28,034 bases of DNA from an uncultured Prevotella sp. (lineage in GTDB: Bacteria > Bacteroidota > Bacteroidia > Bacteroidales > Bacteroidaceae). The stretch lies in contig CAKPRX010000020.1 of NCBI GenBank assembly GCA_934183135.1, positions 1 to 28,034 of the forward strand, written 5' to 3'. The position numbers and the translations under genes were made by a program. A model generated the notes under the pieces. That model did no database searches. It was not told the DNA's origin and worked only from the letters and a program-made list of their open reading frames with translations. This document shows, piece after piece, positions 1-7,913 of the stretch; within the stretch, counting starts at the first letter, position 1; each line of letters begins with the position of its first letter.

Positions 1-1977
1 ATCAAGGGCAACACCCAGCAGCGTATGTCGCTCGCCTCCAACGTCAACCTGAAGCTCCACAAGCGCGTCAAGTTAGGTATAGACCTCTCGGCATCGTACA
101 ACAACAATGACCTGTTCGCCCTGGGACGCGAGTACTACGAGCTCCTGCCCATCTACTCGCCTTACAATGCCGACGGCACATACCGCCTGTATAATATGGT
201 GGTCGACGGGCTCAACGCCGACGGCACCCCCCACTTTGTGAAGCAGCGCTTCCTGAGCAACTCGGTGCCCGAGCGCGACCAGAACGACAACAACCAGAAG
301 AGCTGGTACGTACACACCAACTTCAACCTGAAGTACGACATCATAGACGGCCTTACCTATACCGGCCAGTTTGCCTACGACTATACCAGCACCCTGGAGC
401 AGACCTACAGCTCTCAGAAGAACTGGACCGGTATGAGTTCTACCGGCGAGGCTATCGGCTACTCGCGCCGCTCGTCGGCCGACATCACCAACTGGACCAC
501 CGTACACCGCCTTAACTTCAACCGCACCTTTGGCAAGCACACCGTGTCGGCCATCGCCGGCTTCGAGGCCGGCTCGCGCGACTATACCACTATGTATGTT
601 ACCGGCTCGGGCTTTATCAATGACAATATACGCGACGTGAGCCAGGCCAACACCCGCGATGGCTACAACTCGAGCAGCCGCCGGCGCAAGGTGTCGGTCC
701 TGGGCCAGGCCACCTACTCGTTCGACCATCGCTACTACCTTACCGTCAACGGCCGTAAGGACGGCAACTCTCAGTTTGGCTCCGATGTGCGCTGGGCCAA
801 CTTTGCCTCTGTCGGCGCCTCATGGAATATCCACAACGAGAAGTTCTTCCATATCCCCTGGATCAACGTGCTCAAGCTCAAGGGCAGCTATGGTGCCAAC
901 GGCAACTCGCGCATAGGCTCGCTCCAGTCGCTCGGTACCTACGTGTACAGCAACTCTAACTCGTACAACGGCGAGATGGGCGGCGTGCAGAGCCAGAGCC
1001 CCAACAGCCGTCTCAGCTGGGAGACTACCTACATGACTAACCTCGGCCTGCGCATTGCAGCGCTCAACCGCATCGACTTCGAGATTGAATACTATCACAA
1101 TCGTACCAAGAACCTGCTCAGCCAGCTCCCCGTGTCGCTTCTCACAGCCAGTACGCGCGTGTATCGTAATGTCGGCGAGATAGTCAACAAGGGTATCGAG
1201 ATTAATCTTACCACCCGCAACTTTGTCGCTAACAAGGAGGGAGCCTTCTCATGGACTACCGACTTTAACCTGGCTCACAACGAGAACCGCCTTACCAAGT
1301 CGTACCGTGGGACACAGGTCAACTTCACCGATGGCATCTCCTGGATAGAGGGCCAGGACACCAAGACCTACTACCTGGTGCGCTGGGCCGGTGTAGACCC
1401 CTACGACGGCAGCCCTATGTGGTACGACGCCAACGGCAACATCACCAAGACCTACGACAGCGTCAACAACCGCGTCCGCGGCAAGAGCGCCAACAGCACC
1501 GTTACCGGCGGTATGACCAACACGCTGAGCTATAAGGGCTTCTCGCTGCGCTTCCTACTCAACTACCAGTTTGGCGGTTACGCTTACAGCACCTTCGCCA
1601 GTATTATGAACTCCGACGGCTACAGCGTGCTGAGCTACAACCAGGCCATCGAGCAGCAGAACTTCTGGCGCAATCCCGGCGACATAGCCCGCAACCCCCT
1701 GCCCCAGGCCGGTGTCTCTACCGGCTCGTCGCGCACCTCCACCCGTTTCCTCTACCGCAAGGACCTGGTTCGCCTGCAGAACGTGGTGCTTACCTATCAG
1801 CTCCCCCGCGCCCTCGTCAGCGGCTGGGGTCTCTCTAACGCCTCTGTGTCGCTTATCGGCGACAACCTGATGGCCTATTGCCCCTACTCAGGCAGCGACC
1901 ACAACTCGTACAAGACCGTGATGAGCGGCTATCCTCTGGAACGCACCTTCACGCTGTCACTCAATGTCGGATTCTAA
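1..1977 (+). CDS. SusC/RagA-family TonB-dependent receptor, C-terminal part
   Basis: The frame is open from the first base, so the gene starts outside the window; the ATG at 25 is internal. The 658 visible residues are beta-barrel sequence, rich in aromatic residues and alternating strands, and end in the phenylalanine-terminated strand LSLNVGF typical of outer-membrane barrels. SusC proteins import ligands through the outer membrane using TonB energy, with a SusD lipoprotein as the lid. A SusD-like gene starts 13 bases downstream, which supports the family call. The signal peptide, carboxypeptidase-like domain and plug must lie upstream and are not seen. The substrate cannot be told from the barrel. 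It is distinct from the second SusC at 24703-27984. Confidence 0.93.
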   Translation: MKGNTQQRMSLASNVNLKLHKRVKLGIDLSASYNNNDLFALGREYYELLPIYSPYNADGTYRLYNMVVDGLNADGTPHFVKQRFLSNSVPERDQNDNNQKSWYVHTNFNLKYDIIDGLTYTGQFAYDYTSTLEQTYSSQKNWTGMSSTGEAIGYSRRSSADITNWTTVHRLNFNRTFGKHTVSAIAGFEAGSRDYTTMYVTGSGFINDNIRDVSQANTRDGYNSSSRRRKVSVLGQATYSFDHRYYLTVNGRKDGNSQFGSDVRWANFASVGASWNIHNEKFFHIPWINVLKLKGSYGANGNSRIGSLQSLGTYVYSNSNSYNGEMGGVQSQSPNSRLSWETTYMTNLGLRIAALNRIDFEIEYYHNRTKNLLSQLPVSLLTASTRVYRNVGEIVNKGIEINLTTRNFVANKEGAFSWTTDFNLAHNENRLTKSYRGTQVNFTDGISWIEGQDTKTYYLVRWAGVDPYDGSPMWYDANGNITKTYDSVNNRVRGKSANSTVTGGMTNTLSYKGFSLRFLLNYQFGGYAYSTFASIMNSDGYSVLSYNQAIEQQNFWRNPGDIARNPLPQAGVSTGSSRTSTRFLYRKDLVRLQNVVLTYQLPRALVSGWGLSNASVSLIGDNLMAYCPYSGSDHNSYKTVMSGYPLERTFTLSLNVGF

Positions 1978-1990
1978 ACTCAAGATAACT

Positions 1991-3391
1991 ATGCACAAGA
2001 CAATAAGATATGCAGCCATAGCGCTGATAGCCCTGCTCACCTCGTGCGACGGCTTCCTGACCGTCGAAGAGAAGGGCAAGGCCACCATCCCGTCGTTCCT
2101 CTCGGACCCCCGCGGTCTGCACGCCGGCCTGGTGGGCGCCTACAACAAGTACTATGAGCACTACGATGCCGAGTACCTCAAGTATCCCGAGGTAGCTGGC
2201 AATATGGTGTCTATCAACCTCTCCTCGGGCTCCTCCGTGCTCGAGCAGTACAACTACACCCCCGACCCCGCGTCGGCTACTACCTCGTACTACATCTGGT
2301 ACCGCATCAGCGAGGCCCTGGCTAATGCCAACAACGTTATCCAGTATGCCCCTACCGTGGCTGGCGACTATCCCACCCAGAAAGACTACTGCGACAACAT
2401 CCTGGGCCAGGCCCTGCTGCTCCGTGCCATGTGCCACTTTGACCTGTGCCGCGTGTACGCCCAGCCTTACAACTATACCGCCGATGCCTCGCATCCCGGC
2501 ATCCCTGTACTGCGTAAGACCCCCGGCCCCAATGACAACCCCGCACGCCAGACGGTCAAGGAGGTCTACGACTTTATCCTCGGCGACCTTACCCAGGCCG
2601 CCTCGCTGCTTACCGACAGTCATGCCAGCGATGTACACTATGCCTCGCTCCAGGCTGTCAATGCCATGTTCTCCCGTGTGTACCTTTATATGGAAGACTG
2701 GGACAACGCCTACCGCTACGCCCAGCTCGCCATCAACGGCGAGCAGCTCGCCCAGGGCCAGACTTACCTCGACATGTACGACAACCTCAACGAGCGCGGC
2801 GAGGCCATCCTGCGCCTGAGCGGCGACGACATGAGCGGCAAGCAGAAGGACTTCTACGCCTCTGAGTGTATGCCCGCCGACACCCTGCTGTCGCTCTACG
2901 ACAGCGCCGACCTGCGCCTGCAGCTTATCAACAAGGACGGTGCCAAGCGCTGCCTGAAGTACACCCCCACGGTTATTCCCGACAATCAGCCCAAGCGCGA
3001 GGACCCCATCGTCTTCCGCCTCTCTGAGATGTACCTCAATGCCGCCGAGGCAGCCTGCCATCTCAGTGGCCGTGCGGCCGACGCCCGCCAGTACCTGCGT
3101 GCCCTCTTGGTGCGCAATGTGGGTGCCGACAAGGCCGATGAGCTGCTCGCAGCCACCGCCGACGCCGACCTGCTGTCGCTGGTACAGCGCGAGCGCGTCA
3201 AGGAGCTGTGCTTCGAAGGCCACAACCTCTTCGACATTACCCGTTGGAAGCAGGACCTGGTCCGCGAGCAGGCCACCAATGCCACGATAGCCCGCGTCAG
3301 CTATCCCAATGACCTCTTCGTGCTGCCCATCCCCCAGTACGAGCTTGACGCTAACGAGAACATGAAGCCTAACCCCACCGTAAACAAGTAA
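1991..3391 (+). CDS. SusD/RagB-family nutrient-binding lipoprotein
   Basis: This is a 466-residue surface lipoprotein that pairs with the SusC upstream. The start at 1991 is chosen because it gives a clean lipoprotein signal, MHKTIRYAAIALIALLTSCD, with the lipobox Cys at residue 19. The in-frame ATG at 1964 would add nine polar residues and overlap susC. SusD features include the helical TPR-like scaffold, FRLSEMYLNAAEAA and the C-terminal stretch containing RVKELCFEGHNLFDITRWK. SusD proteins bind the ligand at the cell surface and close over SusC. The next gene starts 7 bases downstream. Family is certain; ligand is unknown. Confidence 0.94.
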   Translation: MHKTIRYAAIALIALLTSCDGFLTVEEKGKATIPSFLSDPRGLHAGLVGAYNKYYEHYDAEYLKYPEVAGNMVSINLSSGSSVLEQYNYTPDPASATTSYYIWYRISEALANANNVIQYAPTVAGDYPTQKDYCDNILGQALLLRAMCHFDLCRVYAQPYNYTADASHPGIPVLRKTPGPNDNPARQTVKEVYDFILGDLTQAASLLTDSHASDVHYASLQAVNAMFSRVYLYMEDWDNAYRYAQLAINGEQLAQGQTYLDMYDNLNERGEAILRLSGDDMSGKQKDFYASECMPADTLLSLYDSADLRLQLINKDGAKRCLKYTPTVIPDNQPKREDPIVFRLSEMYLNAAEAACHLSGRAADARQYLRALLVRNVGADKADELLAATADADLLSLVQRERVKELCFEGHNLFDITRWKQDLVREQATNATIARVSYPNDLFVLPIPQYELDANENMKPNPTVNK

Positions 3392-3398
3392 AGACGTT

Positions 3399-3857
3399 AT
3401 GAAGAATATCATAGTAATGCTTCTGGCCATGGTGGCCCTGTGCGCCTGCCAGAAGGAAGAGTTTGAGGGCTACGACGTGCCCTTCGTGCGGATTACCACC
3501 ACTACGGGGGCTTCGCAGACCGTGGTGCTGTCTAACGTGAACAACATCAACACCTACGTGGTGTCGCTCAGCAGCAAGGCGCTTACCTCGCCCCTCACCG
3601 TAAACTACGAGGTGGTGGCTGGCGACGGCTTGCAGGAAGGTGTCGACTACCAGCTCATCACCACGGGCGGTACGCTCACCTTTGAGCCTGGTATCTACGA
3701 CATGCCTATCCGCATCCGCTGGATGGCCCACACCGTCGACGAGTCTAAGGACAACACGCTCACCATCCGCCTTACCGGCAACAGCCAGGGAATAACCCTC
3801 GGCGCCCCTGGGCCTGATGGCGCGCAGAAAGAACTTGTAATCGAAAAAAAGAACTGA
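3399..3857 (+). CDS. Small surface lipoprotein, beta-sandwich-like, in SusCD operon
   Basis: This 152-residue protein has a lipoprotein signal peptide (MKNIIVMLLAMVALCACQ, lipobox Cys17). The mature part is beta-rich. The segment with VNYEVVAGDGLQEGVDYQL and a following TLTFEPGIYDMPIRIRW resembles the Calx-beta/DUF1735-like or DUF4843-like domains often encoded beside SusD. I cannot assign the exact Pfam family by eye. It lies 7 bases after susD and 1 base before the next lipoprotein gene, so it is probably a surface accessory of the same complex. The ligand is not known. Confidence 0.8.
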   Translation: MKNIIVMLLAMVALCACQKEEFEGYDVPFVRITTTTGASQTVVLSNVNNINTYVVSLSSKALTSPLTVNYEVVAGDGLQEGVDYQLITTGGTLTFEPGIYDMPIRIRWMAHTVDESKDNTLTIRLTGNSQGITLGAPGPDGAQKELVIEKKN

Positions 3858-3858
3858 T

Positions 3859-5379
3859 ATGAGAAGATTATTATATGCCATGGCGCTGGTAGCCGCGCTG
3901 TTCGTCCAGACGGCCTGCTCGGACAGCAGCAACTACGTGTACAACGATGTAGACGCCCCCACCATGCTGAGTTTCGGATTCTATAAGGCCGACAACCCCG
4001 GAGTGCTGGGCACCGACTATGTGGTAGACCTGAGTGCCGACCAGAGTAAGGGCACCACCACGCAGAACGTCACGGTGGCCATGCCGCCTACCGTGGAGAA
4101 GACCCACCTGGTGGCCCGCTTCACCGCCAGCGACGGCACCACCGTCAAGGTGGGTGCCGATGAGCAGGTGAGCCAGACTACGGCCAACGACTTCACTCTG
4201 CCGGTCGACTACATACTCACCAAGGGCCAGCTGAGCCGCCGCTGCGCGGTAACCATCAGCAAGGCACCGCTGAAGTGGAAGGCCCTGGCCGAGGCGACCG
4301 GCCTTACCGTCTACGGCGACCCCGTGCTCAAGCTCAGTCCCACTACCCAGCAGCCCTATATAGGCTTCAAGACCCGTGCCGGCAACTCGGCCACTGCGGC
4401 CAACCACAGCACCGTGCTCACCCTGGGCGACGACGGACAGTGGAAGGCTGTCGGCGGCGAGGGCTTTGGCCACCTGGTCAACTCTTCGTACTTCGACTTC
4501 GACATAGCACCCGACGGCACCCTCTATGTGGCCTACGCAGACCAGGAGGCCACGGTGCTGAAGAACGGCATGAGCGTGATGAAGTACAACGGGGCCGACT
4601 GGGAGTTTGTGGGTACCGACAAGGGACTGCTCAAGGCCGTGTCCAACTATGCGTGCTTTGCCGCCATCGACGGCGAGCTGGTAGGCGCACAGGTAAACAA
4701 CTCTGCCTATGCCGACTATGCCAACCGCACCCTGGTGGTGTCTAACTATAAGGACGGCGCATGGCACAGCCAGATACCCGGCATGCTCACCAACCAGGTG
4801 TACATGGCCAACATGGCCGGCGGCAAGGACGCGGCTTACCTGATAAGCATCAACCGTGGCGCCGTGAGCGGCGTTAACTATGGATACAACGTGCTGCGCT
4901 ACGCCGGGGGCGAGTGGACACCCATGGTGCTCAACTATCTGGAGCCCGGCAATACCACCAACAACATAGCGATGATAGGCGTAACCGTGGCCCGCGACAA
5001 TGTGCCGTATATCTGGACCATGGACGATGCCAGCGGCCAGCTTGGCGTACGTATCAAGTACTACGACCAGGCTACTGACAGCTGGCTCACCCTGGGTGGC
5101 AACATACTGCCCCTCGGCTTTACCCCCGACCGCCATACAGAGGTGGCCCTGGACCTGGCGCCCAACGGCACGCCCTACGTAGTGTACACCAACTCGGCCG
5201 ACCAGGGCTACCCCTACCTGATGTACCTCGACCCCGACACCCACCAGTGGAGCAGTCCTTCCAAAGTGGCCGATATAGCCGCCTCGGGACTCAACCTCAA
5301 GTTTGCCAACGACGGCGTGGGCTACATCACGTTCACCGGCAACAGCAATCAACTCTATACCTATTGTACGTATGAGTAG
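3859..5379 (+). CDS. Surface lipoprotein with DUF5018-like N-terminus and propeller-like repeats
   Basis: This is a 506-residue lipoprotein with lipobox QTAC (Cys20). Residues from about 30 to 140 (SFGFYKADNPGVLGTDY, then a segment on transgression of TASDGTTVKVG) resemble the DUF5018-type domain of Bacteroidales surface proteins; this is from memory. From about residue 140 on there are repeated blocks of the form W-x-x-x/GG followed by D(I/L)APDGTLYVAY, W(E/T)..., LDLAPNGTPYVVYT, which suggests a beta-propeller of several blades. It sits in the SusCD operon and overlaps the phosphoesterase gene by 8 bases. A ligand-binding (SusE/F-like) role is inferred; no catalytic motif was seen. Confidence 0.8.
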   Translation: MRRLLYAMALVAALFVQTACSDSSNYVYNDVDAPTMLSFGFYKADNPGVLGTDYVVDLSADQSKGTTTQNVTVAMPPTVEKTHLVARFTASDGTTVKVGADEQVSQTTANDFTLPVDYILTKGQLSRRCAVTISKAPLKWKALAEATGLTVYGDPVLKLSPTTQQPYIGFKTRAGNSATAANHSTVLTLGDDGQWKAVGGEGFGHLVNSSYFDFDIAPDGTLYVAYADQEATVLKNGMSVMKYNGADWEFVGTDKGLLKAVSNYACFAAIDGELVGAQVNNSAYADYANRTLVVSNYKDGAWHSQIPGMLTNQVYMANMAGGKDAAYLISINRGAVSGVNYGYNVLRYAGGEWTPMVLNYLEPGNTTNNIAMIGVTVARDNVPYIWTMDDASGQLGVRIKYYDQATDSWLTLGGNILPLGFTPDRHTEVALDLAPNGTPYVVYTNSADQGYPYLMYLDPDTHQWSSPSKVADIAASGLNLKFANDGVGYITFTGNSNQLYTYCTYE

Positions 5380-6883
5380 GCTTACGCTGACGATACTCTC
5401 ACTCTTGCTCTCAGTAGTGCCCGCTGCAGCCCAGCGCACTGCTGAGGGCAAAGTGTTTATAGATGCCAATGCCAATGGGCGCTACGACCGGGGCGAGCAG
5501 CTCCTGGCCGGCATACCCGTGTCCGATGGATGCCGCGTGGTGCTTACCGATGCCCGCGGGCACTACCGTATAGCTGTCGACGAGGAGAGTAATCTCTTCC
5601 CCATACTCCCGGCGGGCTATACCATGGCCGGCCACCAGGTGGTAAACCGCGGCTTTATCGCCGGCAGCGCCATCCAGCGCCGGGACAACGACTTCGCCCT
5701 GCGCCCGAAGGCTGTCCGCACCCGTTTCAGGCTCCATGCGCTGGGCGATGTACAGGTGTCAGACTACCAGGAGGTAGACTATGCCAGCCGTACGCTGTGG
5801 CCCGAGCTGCTCGCGGCCGACTCGGCCGACGTGAACCTGTTCCTGGGCGACCTGGTGAACAACAACCTGGCGCTCTATCCCGACCTGGCGCAGATGATGG
5901 AGCGTCTGCCCGGCCGCTCTTACACCGTGCTGGGCAACCACGACCGCGATGCCGACTCGGTACGCGCCCACCAGGTGCGCAGCTACTGCCGCACCTTTGG
6001 GGCCGATGTCTACGCCTTCAACGAGGGCGATGTACACTTCATAGTCCTCAACAACGTGTATGGGCGGGGTGCCCGCGGCTACGAGGGGCGCCTCTCCGAG
6101 CGTCAGCTCCAGTTCGTGCGTGCCGACCTGGACCATGTACCCGCCGGCCGTCTTGTCGTTGTCACCATGCACATACCCCTTGCCGTGACCCGCAACCGCG
6201 ACGCGCTCTTCGGCTGTCTGCAGGGTCGCCCTGTGCTGGCCCTCACGGCCCATCTGCACCGTGTCATGCGGTTCTTCTACCCTCAGGGCGGACGCACCAT
6301 CCACGAGCTGGGCGCCGGCGCCACCTGCGGCTTCTGGTGGGTGGGCGAGCGCGACTGGGAGGGGGTGCCCATGGCGCTCCAGCAGGGCGGCACGCCGCGC
6401 AACTACTTCGTGCTCGACTTTGACGGCCCCAGCTACACCTTCAGCTGTAAGGGCGTGGGGCTCGACGAGCGCCGCCAGATGTCCATCCACATCACGGGCA
6501 TAGACACCGTAGACACCCATCTGCGCGACATGGCCCAGGTGGCGGCTGGCCAGGCCCTTGTCACCGTATGGGGCGGCTGCGACTCTACCACGGTGCGATG
6601 CCGTATAGACGGGGGCGCATGGCAGGTGTGCCAGAAGGCTGCCCTCATGGACGCCAACGCTGCCCGTGTGCGCGAGCTCAACCTTATCAAGGGCTATCCC
6701 ACTCCCTATAGTCGCCGCAACCCCATGCGCCGTCAGGAGTCGCCTCAGCTGTGGACTTACAGTCTGCCAGACGCTGCCCGCAGGGGCTCGCACGTCATAG
6801 AGGTTGAGGCTTGCGACCGCTTCGGACTGCGTGCCAGCTGGCGCCGTGCCTACTGCTTCGCGGAGAAGGACTTGGAAAGGTAA
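5372..6883 (+). CDS. Exported calcineurin-like metallophosphoesterase with N- and C-terminal accessory domains
   Basis: This 503-residue protein starts at 5372, which gives a type I signal peptide (MSRLTLTILSLLLSVVPAAA); the upstream in-frame start at 5303 would bury it. The N-terminal part (VFIDANANGRYDRGEQLLAG) is a small carboxypeptidase-regulatory-like sandwich. The core carries the metallophosphoesterase blocks: GDVQ (D126), GDLVNNN (D160), GNHD (N189-H190-D191), TMHIP (H267) and AHLH (H294, H296). A C-terminal beta domain follows. The protein probably hydrolyses phosphate esters in the periplasm or at the surface and is the only enzyme visible in this Sus operon. The stop codon lies at the edge of a GGTAAAA-type repeat, so the natural C-terminus may have been altered. 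Confidence 0.9.
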   Translation: MSRLTLTILSLLLSVVPAAAQRTAEGKVFIDANANGRYDRGEQLLAGIPVSDGCRVVLTDARGHYRIAVDEESNLFPILPAGYTMAGHQVVNRGFIAGSAIQRRDNDFALRPKAVRTRFRLHALGDVQVSDYQEVDYASRTLWPELLAADSADVNLFLGDLVNNNLALYPDLAQMMERLPGRSYTVLGNHDRDADSVRAHQVRSYCRTFGADVYAFNEGDVHFIVLNNVYGRGARGYEGRLSERQLQFVRADLDHVPAGRLVVVTMHIPLAVTRNRDALFGCLQGRPVLALTAHLHRVMRFFYPQGGRTIHELGAGATCGFWWVGERDWEGVPMALQQGGTPRNYFVLDFDGPSYTFSCKGVGLDERRQMSIHITGIDTVDTHLRDMAQVAAGQALVTVWGGCDSTTVRCRIDGGAWQVCQKAALMDANAARVRELNLIKGYPTPYSRRNPMRRQESPQLWTYSLPDAARRGSHVIEVEACDRFGLRASWRRAYCFAEKDLER

Positions 6884-6911
6884 AAAAGCAAAAGGGTAAA
6901 AAGGTAAAGAG
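6876..6911 (-). repeat. GGTAAAA-rich degenerate short array
   Basis: The stretch reads as irregular repeats of (A)GGTAAAA units and begins within the last codons of the phosphoesterase gene, whose TAA stop is part of a unit. Read on the minus strand it is nearly the same as the array at 10491-10525 (TTTTTACC, TTTTACCC units). Function unknown. Similar arrays are, from memory, common between Prevotella genes. Confidence 0.7.
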
Positions 6912-7223
6912 CGTGCCCTGGGGGGCTGGCCATGGACACAGGGAACCATGAGCTTGCCCGGACGGCCGAGGCGTCGCCTGCTTGATGCAGCAGTAGCGCA
7001 GCGCCAAATCCGGGGAGCCGTTGGCCATGGGCATTGGCACATAAGCAGGCCATGCCCCAGGCACCGAGCACGGCTGCCGTGTAACGCCTACGGCTACTTT
7101 TGCGCCTACAGCGCGCAGATAGTCTGTGGGCTGTGTACCTGGGGCGCTGCCCCAGGCTCCGTACTGCTGCGCCTGCAGTGCGCGTGGCTCACTCGGGAAT
7201 TGGCGAAAAACCTTTACACGTGG

Positions 7224-7269
7224 CTGTATATTTATGCAAAAACGCTGTTCGTTTTGCATAAATATACAG
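7224..7269. repeat. 46-bp perfect inverted repeat in copy A
   Basis: Arms CTGTATATTTATGCAAAA and TTTTGCATAAATATACAG are exact reverse complements (18 bp) around a 10-base loop. Each arm contains TGnATnnnnATnCA, the spacing of an ARG-box core. In copy B the loop-proximal part has decayed but the outer 12 pairs remain. Confidence 0.85.
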
Positions 7270-7476
7270 CTGTAACGGCCGTTTTCCGGGTCGCAATTCT
7301 CTGAATTTTTCATCAAACCAGGACGATTTTTGGGGCCGTCGGGGCTGTTTCGGGTCACCGTGAGGGCCGTAAAAGTAACAACCTTTTACAAAACAGGGGT
7401 GTTTTCCGTCTCTCGCGCCGCTATTTTCGGCTTTTTCGGAGATGGTTTTCAGGGGCGCCAAGATGGTCATTTTTTT

Positions 7477-7516
7477 GCTCGCGATGGTCATTACGATTCT
7501 AATGACCATCGCGAGC
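7477..7516. repeat. 40-bp perfect palindrome in copy A, identical in copy B
   Basis: Arms GCTCGCGATGGTCATTA and TAATGACCATCGCGAGC pair over 17 bp around the 6-base loop CGATTC. The same 40 bases occur at 21071-21110, including the loop, and identity extends about 16 bases further left through a T7 run. There is a third GATGGTCAT just upstream. Protein site, structured RNA and recombination site are all possible. Confidence 0.9.
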
Positions 7517-7783
7517 GAGAAAATGATGGTTTTCGGGCGGCCGTAACATTACCGTTTTCGCCACCGCCATCCCCTCGGCGAGCGTACAGACAAAACACAG
7601 AAGGGCAAAAAGCCCTCGCCCGGCGACTAAACACCGGAAATGTATATTTATGCAATATCAGAAAAATATTTACGATGCCAGTCGGCTGGCTAAGCGCCCT
7701 TCCGCTTGCGCCCATCCACACCGTGTGCTACACGTCGGGGCTGCCCCTGGCTGCCAGTAGGCCCGATAAAGCCCCCTCTACGC

Positions 7784-7824
7784 ATCACGGGCGAACCCGC
7801 AGTAAGCGCAGGCTCGCCCGTGAT
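7784..7824. repeat. Hairpin repeat, first copy
   Basis: ATCACGGGCGAACC and GGCTCGCCCGTGAT form a 14-bp stem with one mismatch around the 13-base loop CGCAGTAAGCGCA. A second copy with the same loop is at 8724-8764. Each lies downstream of a minus-strand gene, but the T-rich tail (GGTTTTCTC) is on the plus strand, which is the wrong side for terminating that gene. Confidence 0.8.
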
Positions 7825-7913
7825 AGGTTTTCTCCCCTTTGGAAAGTCCCCTTGTATGCGGAGACACTGGAGAGAAGCGTAGGGCGCATCCTTATGGGAA
7901 TGGCCCCGATGGG

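Larger units (their letters stand above)
6993..7677 (+). repeat. 685-bp dispersed intergenic repeat, copy A
   Basis: This stretch matches 20587-21271 in the same orientation from GTAGCGCAGCG at the left to TTTACGATG at the right. Four separate anchors (both edges and both palindromes) have the same offset of 13,594 bp, so there is no net length difference. About nine in ten bases agree over the first 245 bp by eye; the rest is more diverged. It contains the hairpin cctggggc-gct-gccccagg (7138-7156), two larger palindromes and three ARG-box-like 14-mers. It fills most of the gap between two transcription units. No recognised transposase or RNA family was seen. Confidence 0.85.

Noticed and set aside
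1964..1990. Upstream start for the first susD
   Set aside because: It adds nine polar residues before a good lipoprotein signal and overlaps the end of susC.
1961..3430. Minus-strand 489-codon open frame over susD
   Set aside because: It is antisense to a clear SusD lipoprotein gene and shows no family features. The same holds for the long frames opposite the beta-propeller lipoprotein, ackA and pta.
6993..7677. CRISPR array or integron attC sites in the repeat region
   Set aside because: There are no regularly spaced repeats with unique spacers, no cas genes, and no attC core sites (GTTRRRY) in a cassette layout. The recombinase lacks the integron-specific insert as far as I can see.
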